Shown here: positions 7,773-15,851 of the stretch, piece by piece
Numbering within the stretch: the first letter of the stretch is position 1
Layout: each line of letters opens with the position of its first letter
Assembly: GCF_934230905.1 (NCBI RefSeq)
Contig: NZ_CAKQFJ010000033.1
Location: 1 to 20,487 of the forward strand
Length of the DNA stretch: 20,487 bases
Origin: an uncultured Veillonella sp.
GTDB lineage: Bacteria > Bacillota > Negativicutes > Veillonellales > Veillonellaceae
Direction of reading: 5' to 3'
Translations under genes and position numbers: made by a program
Notes under the pieces: model-generated
What the model was told of the DNA's origin: nothing
What the model saw: only the letters and a program-made list of their open reading frames with translations
Databases searched by the model: none

Positions 7773-7815
7773 GCATCTATCATCCTTATGAATAGGTGTA
7801 TAGTACACATGATTT

Positions 7816-7824
7816 TGGTATAAT
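7816..7824 (+). promoter_or_regulatory. Extended -10 promoter of the methyltransferase gene
   Basis: TGGTATAAT (7816-7824) is a full extended -10 element; no good -35 is present, which extended -10 promoters tolerate. Transcription would begin near 7831, giving a leader of about 60 bases to the chosen ATG at 7893. Confidence 0.6.
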
Positions 7825-7892
7825 AGATAGTATATATGTGTATTATTCATGTATTGTTTATACAATATGTGTTTTTAATGATAGAGGATATT

Positions 7893-9482
7893 ATGACTAC
7901 GAATACAAATGACGTACAACAAACCATTTATAGTGAATTAGGCTATAAATCCATGCCATTCCCATATACCACACCAGCTACTCTTGAAGCGTATGCGGCT
8001 CTTGTGGGGATTACAGCGCCAAACCCTAATACTGCACGAGTATTAGAGCTTGGTGCAACCTATGGTGGAAATATTATTTCCCAAGCATTATTTAATCCAG
8101 ATGCAATGTTTGTAGGTGTTGAGCTTTCACAAGAACAAGTAGAAAAGGGAAATGAAGTGATTGCTAATGCAGGGCTAACAAATGTTTCCTTAGTTCAATC
8201 TGATATAGCATCTATTGGTAGTGAGATTGGTACTTTTGATTACATTATTGCCCATGGCGTATATTCTTGGGTCGATGACGATGTTAAAGAGGCGTTGTTG
8301 CGCCTTATCGATGAACATTTAGCAGAGGATGGTATTGCCTATGTGTCGTATAACACATATCCTGGTTGGCATACGATGGAAGAAGTACGTCAGTTAATGA
8401 TGTTTAGTAACCGTGATAAAGAACAGTTTAACCATAAAGAAAAGGTACTTCATGGTAAAACAATAGGGAGTATTCTAGGTAGTCAAATTTTAAAATATGA
8501 CAATCTAAAAGAACGAAATAGTAAATTCCTAGGTGCTCTTCGTTCTGTTATGCAAAAAGATGAATACTATGTTGGTCACGATCATTTAGAGCCTAATAAT
8601 GATCCTGTATATTTCTATCAATTTAATGATCATTTGGCAGCGCACAATTTAGCCTATTTATGTGATGCTGACTTAACGCTATCTATGGTGCGTAGTTTTG
8701 ATGCTGATATTGCAGATACCTTAGATAAATTAGCACCTAATGACCATGTGGGTCAGGAACAGTATTTAGATTTTATGTTAGATACAACCTTTAGAAAATC
8801 AATTATTTGTAAGTCTGACCATGCTAAACACATAACATATGATATGGGGAATCCTGAGTTAGTGAACACTGTACCTATGCGTACTATTATTAATAGCTTC
8901 ACATATACTATTCTTTTTGATGAAGAAGCATTGTCCATGTTTAAAAATGATATCGTGCGTGATACATTCCAATCCATTATTAAAGATGGTGGTCAGTTTA
9001 ATATGATTGAGGCTTTAGCAATTGTAAAAGCTGCCAATGATGCTGCTAATTGTGATGATAACAGCTTAGAAAGCGCTGTTAATGCCTTATATGTAGCTAT
9101 GGCAGAACATATTGTCCGTGGTGGACTACGGTTCCTGAAACACCCACATGTAAAAGCTTATTATATGGAGGGTAAATCTTTTGTGCCTGCTAGATTTACC
9201 AAGTTTGTAAAAGCTTTAGTTGAGTCTGGATCTGATATTATGTTTGGTGCTACTTCAGAAAATGAAGCCGTAGAAAATGTATCGGATGAAGATTTAATGT
9301 TTATGGAAATCCTTAATAAACCGAAGGCTAAATCTACTATTGTGAATACTATTAAGAAGCATATGTTTGGCGGTATACAAGCCGGGCAGGCTAAGAATCA
9401 AACTGCTATGGCAGAAGCATTTTATTCTGAATTGACTAAACGGATGGAAACATTAGGCTATTTAGAAAACAAAATAAACTAG
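7893..9482 (+). CDS. SAM-dependent class I methyltransferase with methyltransferase regulatory domain
   Basis: The 529-aa protein has an N-terminal Rossmann methyltransferase domain: motif I VLELGATYGGN (residues 50-60), the acidic end of strand 2 in FVGVELS (E77), QSDI, and FDYIIAHGVYSWV with IAYVSYNTYPGW near residue 160. The region around residues 220-305 (YYVGHDHLEPNNDPVYFYQFNDHLAAHNLAYLCDADL) resembles the predicted methyltransferase regulatory domain (PF10119), followed by a long C-terminal region. Relatives usually have ELGC in motif I; here the cysteine is alanine. I chose ATG 7893 because AGAGGA (7883-7888) precedes it; in-frame ATGs at 7836 and 7878 lack a ribosome binding site, and 7836 lies almost at the predicted transcription start. 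The substrate is unknown for this family. It stands alone between a terminator and an extended -10 promoter on one side and a terminator on the other. Confidence 0.85.
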   Translation: MTTNTNDVQQTIYSELGYKSMPFPYTTPATLEAYAALVGITAPNPNTARVLELGATYGGNIISQALFNPDAMFVGVELSQEQVEKGNEVIANAGLTNVSLVQSDIASIGSEIGTFDYIIAHGVYSWVDDDVKEALLRLIDEHLAEDGIAYVSYNTYPGWHTMEEVRQLMMFSNRDKEQFNHKEKVLHGKTIGSILGSQILKYDNLKERNSKFLGALRSVMQKDEYYVGHDHLEPNNDPVYFYQFNDHLAAHNLAYLCDADLTLSMVRSFDADIADTLDKLAPNDHVGQEQYLDFMLDTTFRKSIICKSDHAKHITYDMGNPELVNTVPMRTIINSFTYTILFDEEALSMFKNDIVRDTFQSIIKDGGQFNMIEALAIVKAANDAANCDDNSLESAVNALYVAMAEHIVRGGLRFLKHPHVKAYYMEGKSFVPARFTKFVKALVESGSDIMFGATSENEAVENVSDEDLMFMEILNKPKAKSTIVNTIKKHMFGGIQAGQAKNQTAMAEAFYSELTKRMETLGYLENKIN

Positions 9483-9543
9483 GGGGGCATACATATTATA
9501 TTACTAGTGTTTATTTTATAATATGTGTAGATATTATATTGGT

Positions 9544-9583
9544 AAAGACTAATTCTTTGTATTTGGAATTAGTCTTTATTTTT
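9544..9583 (+). terminator. Intrinsic terminator after the methyltransferase gene
   Basis: A perfect 12-bp stem pairs AAAGACTAATTC (9544-9555) with GAATTAGTCTTT (9566-9577), with a 10-base loop and ATTTTT immediately after. The AT-only hairpin at 9491-9526 precedes it. Confidence 0.8.
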
Positions 9584-9700
9584 ATGTTTAAATTTTTCTA
9601 TTTATTTTATAAATATTACATTTAATTATGATAAGTTGCTAAAAAGATATAGAAAATTATGCAAAAATATGAAAAATACATGAAGTAAACATGACTTTTG

Positions 9701-9762
9701 TGATATACTTTATATGAGTGATTTTGTGTACATGTAATAATATGGTTATAGTAGGCCATATT
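9701..9762 (+). promoter_or_regulatory. Promoter region and operator-like dyad of the WYL regulator gene
   Basis: Two overlapping possibilities are seen: an extended -10 TGATATACT (9701-9709), and TTGTGT (9724-9729) with a 17-base spacer to TATAGT (9747-9752). The second -10 lies in the loop of an inverted repeat AATATGG (9739-9745), N10, CCATATT (9756-9762). A protein bound to that dyad would block this promoter, which fits autoregulation but is not proof of it. Confidence 0.45.
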
Positions 9763-9805
9763 TTGTTGTTAGTTAGTATAAGTATATTGTAAAAGGAGCT
9801 ATTCC

Positions 9806-10849
9806 ATGGCATCTAAAAAGGCAGTACTAGTATATATACTAGAAATCCTACGAGATGAAACTGATGCAAGTCATACATTATCTCAGGAGGAAATACGTAG
9901 TATCTTAGCCAAGAAATATGAATTGACGGTAGATCGTAAAACGTTAGGTCGTCATTTAAATGATTTATATGAATCTGGTCATTTTAATATTGAATGTGAA
10001 GAATCTGCATTGGGAACTGATGGATCGATTCGTCGTACTAATTTTTATATGATTCACACATTTGAAGAGTCGGAACTACATTTATTGATAGATGGCTTAT
10101 TGGCATCTCGTCATATTAGTGTCAATCAACGACGAGATTTGATTGATAAGGTATCTTCGTTAGGTAGTCGTTATTTTAAATCTCATGGAAAGCAAATTAA
10201 TAGCACGTCTGATTCTCTTGTGAGAAGTCAGGACCTATTCCTAAATATTGATCTCATTGAAAAAGCGGTAACGGAAGGGAGAAAGATTTCGTTAGTTTAT
10301 TATCAGCCTAATACAGATAAAAAATTACATCCTAATCTTGATTATGCTGGTAATGAACGAAATTATATTTTTAATCCATACCAATTAGTTTCTAGTCGAG
10401 GATTCTACTATTTGGTAGGAAATCACGATAACCACGATGATATGTCTACACTTCGTGTGGATCGAATTGGCAATATTAAGCTATTAGATATTCGTCGTAA
10501 ACCATTGCGGGACATCCAAGGCTATCACAATCAAAATACCTTTGATGTACAACAATATATGAATGAACATATCTATATGTTTGGTGGCGAATCAGTAACG
10601 GTAGTATTTGAAGCTAAGCGCAGTATTGTTAACCAAATTCTTGATTGGTTTGATGGAAATGTAAAATTTATAAACGAGACACCTCAAAAAGTGGAGTGCC
10701 GCGTCCATGTCAATCGGGAAGCCTTCAAATATTGGGCACTACAATATATGCAAAGTGTGAAAGTATTATCACCAGCATCATTGGTATTTGAGGTGCGTGA
10801 AGCTATTCGAGACGGATTAGCGCAATATGTACAAAAAGAGGACCAGTAA
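9806..10849 (+). CDS. WYL-domain transcriptional regulator
   Basis: The 347-aa protein has an N-terminal winged helix-turn-helix (about residues 6-60; LSQEEIRSILAKKYELTVDRKTLGRHLNDLYESG) of the HTH_11 type, a linker with helices to about residue 140, and a WYL domain at about 150-225. Within it, NPYQLVSSRGFYYLVGNH (190-207) with the FYYL core at 200-203, and the basic LRVDRI (216-221), match the ligand-binding face of WYL proteins. A WCX-like C-terminal extension runs to the end. Such proteins bind DNA and sense nucleic acid or a nucleotide-like ligand. AAAGGAG (9792-9798) lies seven bases from the ATG. No defence, CRISPR or other obvious target operon is adjacent; the next gene is the convergent putP. 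A dyad over a promoter suggests self-control. The target is unknown. Confidence 0.88.
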   Translation: MASKKAVLVYILEILRDETDASHTLSQEEIRSILAKKYELTVDRKTLGRHLNDLYESGHFNIECEESALGTDGSIRRTNFYMIHTFEESELHLLIDGLLASRHISVNQRRDLIDKVSSLGSRYFKSHGKQINSTSDSLVRSQDLFLNIDLIEKAVTEGRKISLVYYQPNTDKKLHPNLDYAGNERNYIFNPYQLVSSRGFYYLVGNHDNHDDMSTLRVDRIGNIKLLDIRRKPLRDIQGYHNQNTFDVQQYMNEHIYMFGGESVTVVFEAKRSIVNQILDWFDGNVKFINETPQKVECRVHVNREAFKYWALQYMQSVKVLSPASLVFEVREAIRDGLAQYVQKEDQ

Positions 10850-10871
10850 ATATAACAGCCACCTATTACTA

Positions 10872-10905
10872 AAAAGGAGCTATTGAGAAATCAATAGCTC
10901 CTTTT
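10872..10905. terminator. Bidirectional terminator shared by the WYL gene and putP
   Basis: Perfect 15-bp arms, AAAAGGAGCTATTGA (10872-10886) and TCAATAGCTCCTTTT (10891-10905), enclose a GAAA loop. An A run and a T run flank the GC-containing core, so it can end both convergent transcripts. Thirteen bases of the left arm are identical to the ribosome binding site region of the WYL gene (9791-9803). Confidence 0.88.
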
Positions 10906-10913
10906 GTATGTTC

Positions 10914-12401
10914 TTAGAGAATATGCAATTTTTCTGCTTCTTTATAATCTTTTAATACTGGTCTTGGTGGTAATTTGTCTAAAATGCTGACAAGGTAAAT
11001 TGCAATGGATGAGAATAAAAATCCTGGTACAATTTCATAAAGTCCAAAGAATGCAAATTGTTTCCAAATTAGGACTGTAAGACCACCTACAACGATGCCT
11101 GCAATACAACCACGGCGCGTCATGCGTTTCCAGAAAAGCGAAAAGACGATGGCTGGACCAAACGCGGCACCGAAACCAGCCCAAGCGTAGGCAACCATTG
11201 TAAGGATAAGGCTGTCTGGGTTTAATGCTAAGAAAATTGATACAGCAGCAACTAATAAGACAACAATACGGCTTACAAGAACGAGTTCTTTATCAGATGC
11301 TGTTTTGTGAATAATGTTAGCATAAAAATCATTGGCAATAGCAGAGGCTGTTACTAATAATTGTGCTGATGCAGTACTCATAATAGCTGCAAGAACGGCA
11401 GACCAGATGAGGCCAGCCATAAATGGTGTAAATAGGCGCTCTGTCATAACGAGGAATATTGTTTCTGCATCTGTGCCTACTAATTTTTCAGGAAGCATAT
11501 ATACATGACCTATAAGGCCTACGAAAATGGCTGCCAATAAAGAAAGGATAACCCACACCATAGCAATATTTGTGGATTTTTTTAGTTCCTTCGCATCGGA
11601 AATCGCCATGAAGCGAACTAGGATATGTGGTTGACCGAAATAGCCAAGCCCCCAACCAAGGGAAGATATGATGCCGATAACAAGAGCAAACATATCACTC
11701 GTATCACCCCAGAGGTTTAATCCTTGAGGAAATTCACTATGAATGAGTTGCATCGTCTCAATGGGTCCACCTAAGTACATAGCTGCTGTAATAGGCACAG
11801 CTAAGATGGCGAAGAACATCAACGCCCCTTGAATGCAGTCCGTCCATGATACGGCGAGGAACCCACCGAGAAATGTGTAAAATACTACAATGCCTGCCGT
11901 AATAAAGAGGGATACTGTATAGTCCAAACCGAAGATGGTATTAAATAATTTGCCTCCTGCCACAAATCCAGAGGATGTGTAGATAAGGAAGAAAATTAAG
12001 ATGAACAATGCGGAGATAACAGCTACCGAATGGGATTGATCATGGAATCGATTTTTCAAATAATCTGGCAACGTCAAGCTATCGCTAGCTACCTCCGTAT
12101 GGTTACGCAATCTACGGGATACGAACCGCCAGTTGGCCCAAGTGCCTAAGGTAAGTCCTACGGCAATCCATACACCGGAAATACCTGTCGTATAGGCAAG
12201 ACCTGGCACGCCCATGAGCATCCAACCACTCATGTCCGATGCTTCTGCACTGAGTGCTGTAATCCACGGACCTAGCTGTCTACCGCCTAATATATAGTCC
12301 CCAATACTGTTTGATTTGCGATAGTAATAGACACCGATATACATCATCAGTCCTAAATACAAGGCAAAGGCGATTATAATCATTATGTTGTTTTGTGTCA
12401 T
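10914..12401 (-). CDS. putP: Sodium/proline symporter
   Basis: This inner-membrane sodium:solute symporter imports proline with sodium. The 495-aa product has the typical 13-helix pattern of the family. The region YILGGRQLGPWITALSAEASDMSGWMLMGVPG (residues 36-67) is the PutP helix 2 signature, with D56 and S58 at the positions of the Escherichia coli sodium-site residues D55 and S57. IMSTASAQLLVTASAIANDFY is the helix 8-9 signature with the Ser/Thr residues of the second sodium contact. Length is close to the 502 aa of E. coli PutP. AAGGAGG (complement of 12414-12420) precedes the ATG with a rather long 12-base gap. The gene is divergent from recQ and convergent with the WYL regulator. No proline catabolic gene is nearby, so uptake may serve nutrition or osmotic protection; substrate choice among PutP-like carriers is inferred from similarity. 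Confidence 0.92.
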   Translation of the reverse strand: MTQNNIMIIIAFALYLGLMMYIGVYYYRKSNSIGDYILGGRQLGPWITALSAEASDMSGWMLMGVPGLAYTTGISGVWIAVGLTLGTWANWRFVSRRLRNHTEVASDSLTLPDYLKNRFHDQSHSVAVISALFILIFFLIYTSSGFVAGGKLFNTIFGLDYTVSLFITAGIVVFYTFLGGFLAVSWTDCIQGALMFFAILAVPITAAMYLGGPIETMQLIHSEFPQGLNLWGDTSDMFALVIGIISSLGWGLGYFGQPHILVRFMAISDAKELKKSTNIAMVWVILSLLAAIFVGLIGHVYMLPEKLVGTDAETIFLVMTERLFTPFMAGLIWSAVLAAIMSTASAQLLVTASAIANDFYANIIHKTASDKELVLVSRIVVLLVAAVSIFLALNPDSLILTMVAYAWAGFGAAFGPAIVFSLFWKRMTRRGCIAGIVVGGLTVLIWKQFAFFGLYEIVPGFLFSSIAIYLVSILDKLPPRPVLKDYKEAEKLHIL

Positions 12402-12456
12402 GCCTATATAAAACCTCCTTAGGGTTGTATCATCAAGTTAAAAATATATACTTATT

Positions 12457-12465
12457 ATTGTATCA
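12457..12465 (-). promoter_or_regulatory. Extended -10 promoter of putP
   Basis: Read on the minus strand, the sequence is TGATACAAT, an extended -10 element with TACAAT as the core. It lies 56 bases upstream of the putP ATG. No strong -35 is seen. An identical element faces the other way for recQ. Confidence 0.5.
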
Positions 12466-12581
12466 TACATTACCATTCTATAGGATATGTAAATCATATA
12501 ATTTGTTGGTAAATAGTAATGATTGCGTAAAAACTACCAACTAGTATTTCATGAAAATAACTCAAAAAATTTTTCAAAAAA

Positions 12582-12590
12582 TGATACAAT
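12582..12590 (+). promoter_or_regulatory. Extended -10 promoter of recQ
   Basis: TGATACAAT (12582-12590) is an extended -10 element with a weak -35. It gives a leader of about 65 bases to the recQ ATG. The surrounding 12-mer ATGATACAATAA is the same as that of the putP promoter on the opposite strand. Confidence 0.5.
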
Positions 12591-12663
12591 AAATACGATA
12601 TTCTGTTTTGTGTCTGTTTATAAACATTATTAGACGTGTACATATATGAAAGGAGGTATACCG

Positions 12664-14496
12664 ATGGAGGCTATTAATTCCCGTGAACGTGCTTTACAAT
12701 TATTGCAAACCTACTTTGGGTATACATCCTTTCGACCTGCACAGGAAGCACCTGTGGAGTCTTTGTTGAAAAATGAGGATGTAGTGGCTATCATGCCTAC
12801 AGGAGCAGGCAAATCGATATGTTTTCAAATTCCTGCTCTTTGTAAATCAGGTCTTACCGTCGTGTTTTCTCCTCTAATATCTTTGATGAAAGACCAAGTT
12901 GATAGTTTAGTGGACCAAAATATACCGGCTGCCTTAATCAATAGTACATTAACACAAACAGAATTTAATAAAACTATGTACGATGTACGTAGTGGGACCA
13001 TTAAATTGTTATACATTGCACCAGAACGATTAGGTTCTAATTTTTTCTGCAATGTGTTACGATCTATGCCTATCTCTCAAGTCATTGTTGATGAGGCGCA
13101 CTGTATTTCACAGTGGGGCCATGATTTTAGGCCTTCCTATCGATTGATAGGTGATTGGTTAGCTAGTTTGCCTAAACGTCCCGTAGTGGGGGCTTTCACA
13201 GCGACGGCTACGAAGGCCGTAGAGAATGATATAAAAAAATTATTAGGTTTAGATCATGCAAATGTGTATGTTACAGGATTTGATAGGCCGAATTTATCGT
13301 TTTCCGTAGTGCGTACACCAAAACGCATGGATTATGTAGTCGATTATGTACGGCGCCATAGCCATGAGAATGGCATCGTTTATTGTTCTACACGAAAGGA
13401 TGTAGAACGAGTCTATGATAACTTGACGAGGGCAGGAATTCAGACTGGATATTATCATGCCGGTTTATCCGATGAAATGCGGAAAGATATGCAAAATAAA
13501 TACGCCTTTGATCAATTACAAGTCATGGTAGCCACTAATGCATTTGGCATGGGTATTGATAAGAGCAATGTTCGTTATGTATTACATTACCAAATGCCGC
13601 GTAATATGGAGTCTTACTATCAAGAGGCGGGACGTGCGGGACGTGATGGTGCACCAGCAGAATGCATTTTACTCTACAGTGGGCAAGATGTGCGCGTTCA
13701 TAAGTATTTAATTGAACAGGGTCATTTAGAACCGCAGCGTGAGCAAGTGGAACTAAGAAAGCTACAATCTATGATTGATTACTGTTTCTGTAGTACTTGC
13801 CTAAGAAAATATATGCTCGCTTATTTTGGTGAAATCGTTCCATGGCTTGAATGTAATAACTGTAGCTCTTGTAATACGAAAGGTGAACGTGTTAATGTTA
13901 CGAAAGAGGCAAAAGCCGTATTCCGTGCCATTATTGCCACAGAGGAGCGGTATGGTGCCTCTATGATTTCGTCCATCGTACGCGGAGAACGAACGGATCG
14001 CATTACGCGGGCAGGTCTTGATACATTATCTGTATTTGGTTATTTATCAGATATAGGGGATAAGGAGATTAAGGGCCTTATACAACAATTTGTGGCCTCT
14101 GGATACTTGCGAAGTTCTATGGGAAAATACCCGGTCCTATCCGTCACCGCCGGTGCAGAAGAGGTTCTAGCAGGGCATAAAGAGGTAGAAGAAATTAGGC
14201 AAGAGGTCATCGTACCATCTCGTAAAACGAAAAAATCAGCCTCTATTTCTCGCTCCGAAGTACCCCGTTCTGGTTCTGGTGGGCTATTTGAATATTTACG
14301 GCAACACCGTAAACAATTGGCATCGCAGTTAGGGGTGCCACCATATATTATATTCCCTGACACGGTGCTTATCGATTTAGCCAATATACGGCCAAAAACA
14401 TTAGGGGAGTTTGGCAATATAAAGGGCGTAGGGGAAGCAAAATTGAAGAAATATGGACTTTCATTTTTAGAGGCCATTTCACAATATAAGGGGTAA
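12664..14496 (+). CDS. recQ: ATP-dependent DNA helicase RecQ
   Basis: RecQ is a 3'-5' superfamily 2 helicase acting in recombination and replication-fork repair. The 610-aa product has motif 0 (YFGYTSFRPAQ, residues 17-27), Walker A MPTGAGKS (44-51), DEAH (143-146) and motif VI QEAGRAGRDG (320-329). The RecQ zinc-binding segment has ligands C379, C397, C400 and C403 around YFGE; extra cysteines occur at 374 and 376. The C-terminus carries an HRDC domain (about 535-605; LFEYLRQHRKQLASQLGVPPYIIFPD). The length equals that of E. coli RecQ. The true start is the ATG at 12664, because AAAGGAGG (12649-12656) lies seven bases before it; the in-frame ATG at 12646 overlaps that site. No terminator is seen before thyA, 59 bases downstream, so recQ probably leads a recQ-thyA-folA-tex transcript. 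Confidence 0.95.
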   Translation: MEAINSRERALQLLQTYFGYTSFRPAQEAPVESLLKNEDVVAIMPTGAGKSICFQIPALCKSGLTVVFSPLISLMKDQVDSLVDQNIPAALINSTLTQTEFNKTMYDVRSGTIKLLYIAPERLGSNFFCNVLRSMPISQVIVDEAHCISQWGHDFRPSYRLIGDWLASLPKRPVVGAFTATATKAVENDIKKLLGLDHANVYVTGFDRPNLSFSVVRTPKRMDYVVDYVRRHSHENGIVYCSTRKDVERVYDNLTRAGIQTGYYHAGLSDEMRKDMQNKYAFDQLQVMVATNAFGMGIDKSNVRYVLHYQMPRNMESYYQEAGRAGRDGAPAECILLYSGQDVRVHKYLIEQGHLEPQREQVELRKLQSMIDYCFCSTCLRKYMLAYFGEIVPWLECNNCSSCNTKGERVNVTKEAKAVFRAIIATEERYGASMISSIVRGERTDRITRAGLDTLSVFGYLSDIGDKEIKGLIQQFVASGYLRSSMGKYPVLSVTAGAEEVLAGHKEVEEIRQEVIVPSRKTKKSASISRSEVPRSGSGGLFEYLRQHRKQLASQLGVPPYIIFPDTVLIDLANIRPKTLGEFGNIKGVGEAKLKKYGLSFLEAISQYKG

Positions 14497-14555
14497 CAAA
14501 TTGGCGTTTCTATAACGCTATACTGAGTGATTTCTAATATGATTAGGGGGAAACA

Positions 14556-15347
14556 ATGAGCTTAGCAGATACACAATATCTTAATATTATTGAAAATATA
14601 TTAGATCATGGTATATATGGTCAAAATAGAACAGGTATAGCTACATATAAATTGCCACAACAAATCATGCAGTTTGATTTACAAGAGGAATTTCCCATTC
14701 TAACTACAAAATTTGTGGCTTTCAAAACGGCTGTGAAAGAATTGTTATGGATTTGGCAAATGCAGTCCAATGATGTGCGTAAATTACAAGATATGAATGT
14801 TCATGTGTGGGATGAGTGGATGCGCGAGGATGGGACCATTGGTAAGGCCTATGGTTATCAAATTGCTAAATACAAACAATTGGATAATCTCATCAAAACT
14901 ATAAAAGAAGATCCAGATAGTCGCCGCATGATTGTTACCTTGTGGAATATTGAGGATTTGCCAGATATGGCATTACAACCTTGTGCGTATGAAACATTGT
15001 GGGATGTAGGCAATGGCTATTTAAACTGCATGCTCATCCAACGTAGTGGTGATATGGGGCTTGGTGTTCCATTTAATACGGCTCAATATGCAGCACTCTT
15101 ATGTATGATTGCCCAAGTGACTGGTTTGAAGCCTGGTAAGTTTACTCATGTCATTAATAATGCACATATTTACGAAAATCATGTGGATGCATTGCGCGAG
15201 CAATTATCTCGTCGAGATCAAGCGTTGTGTGCGCCAAAAATTTGTGTAAATTCAGACATCACTGATTTTTATGAATTCTCACCGGATGATATCGTGTTAG
15301 AAGGGTATGAACATTTAGGTAAATTGGCTATGACCGTAGCCGTATAG
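14556..15347 (+). CDS. thyA: Thymidylate synthase
   Basis: ThyA methylates dUMP to dTMP using methylene-tetrahydrofolate, releasing dihydrofolate. The 263-aa product has NRTG near residue 27 for phosphate binding, VWDEWMREDGTIGKAYGYQ, the paired arginines in DSRRMIVTLWN, the catalytic cysteine C143 in LQPCAYETLW, QRSGD, the PFNTAQYAALL region with the dUMP-binding asparagine, and the HIYENHVDALREQLSR segment. It ends in the usual short hydrophobic tail (MTVAV). The residue after the catalytic Cys, usually His in ThyA, is Ala here. AGGGGG (14545-14550) lies five bases before the ATG. The stop codon is 9 bases before the folA start, and the pairing with dihydrofolate reductase is the classic arrangement that recycles the dihydrofolate produced. 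It is probably co-transcribed with recQ upstream. Confidence 0.94.
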   Translation: MSLADTQYLNIIENILDHGIYGQNRTGIATYKLPQQIMQFDLQEEFPILTTKFVAFKTAVKELLWIWQMQSNDVRKLQDMNVHVWDEWMREDGTIGKAYGYQIAKYKQLDNLIKTIKEDPDSRRMIVTLWNIEDLPDMALQPCAYETLWDVGNGYLNCMLIQRSGDMGLGVPFNTAQYAALLCMIAQVTGLKPGKFTHVINNAHIYENHVDALREQLSRRDQALCAPKICVNSDITDFYEFSPDDIVLEGYEHLGKLAMTVAV

Positions 15348-15356
15348 GGGGATACT

Positions 15357-15851
15357 ATGTTAGCACTTATCGTAGCGGTAGCTCATCATCGCGTTATTGG
15401 CAAGGATAATTCTTTGATTTGGCATTTACCAAATGATTTGAAATTTTTTAAGGAAAAAACGACAGGCCACGTTATTATCATGGGGCGTAAGACCTTTGAA
15501 AGCTTGCCCTTTTTATTGCCTAATCGGGAACATTGGGTGATTACAAAAAATAAAGGCTTTAATGCACCGGAAGGGGTACGTGTATTTTCTTCACCAGAGG
15601 CTGTTGTAAAGGCTGCTAAAGAGATTGATATAGCCTATGTTATTGGTGGTGCACAAATCTACGAAGCCTTTTTACCTTATGTAGATGTAATGCATATTAC
15701 GGAGGTTGACCATGAATTTGAAGGGGATGCTCATTTCCCTGCATTTGACGCATCAGCTTTCACAATTACCTCTGTTGTAGAGGGTACGGTAGATGATAAA
15801 AATAAATATCCTCATCGATTTGTAACATATGAAAGAAAAGGACACAACTAA
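15357..15851 (+). CDS. folA: Dihydrofolate reductase
   Basis: This enzyme reduces dihydrofolate to tetrahydrofolate with NADPH and so regenerates the cofactor spent by the thymidylate synthase encoded just upstream. The 164-aa product is normal in length. It shows the N-terminal strand LIVAVAHHRVIGKDNSLIWHLPNDL with the catalytic acid D27, the Met20-like loop (residue 20 is Leu here), GHVIIMGRKTFESL (NADPH contact), and VIGGAQIYEAFLPYVDVMHITEV, the glycine pair and following strand. A G-rich site over the thyA stop (about 15346-15352) serves as ribosome binding site. Its stop codon overlaps the tex start codon by one base (TAATG), so translation of tex is probably coupled to it. The locus name dfrA could equally be used; I see no sign that it is a mobile trimethoprim-resistance form. 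Confidence 0.94.
   Translation: MLALIVAVAHHRVIGKDNSLIWHLPNDLKFFKEKTTGHVIIMGRKTFESLPFLLPNREHWVITKNKGFNAPEGVRVFSSPEAVVKAAKEIDIAYVIGGAQIYEAFLPYVDVMHITEVDHEFEGDAHFPAFDASAFTITSVVEGTVDDKNKYPHRFVTYERKGHN

Larger units (their letters stand above)
9483..9805. other. 323-bp gene-free region before the WYL regulator
   Basis: It holds an AT-only hairpin (ACATATTATA at 9491-9500 with TATAATATGT at 9517-9526), the methyltransferase terminator, two promoter-like elements and an operator-like dyad. No open frame with a ribosome binding site was seen in it. Confidence 0.6.

Noticed and set aside
7836..7892. A 19-residue N-terminal extension of the methyltransferase
   Set aside because: Its ATG is nearly at the predicted transcription start and has no ribosome binding site, while AGAGGA precedes the ATG at 7893.
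12646..12663. An earlier recQ start codon
   Set aside because: That ATG overlaps the AAAGGAGG site itself and leaves no upstream ribosome binding site; the ATG at 12664 has ideal spacing.
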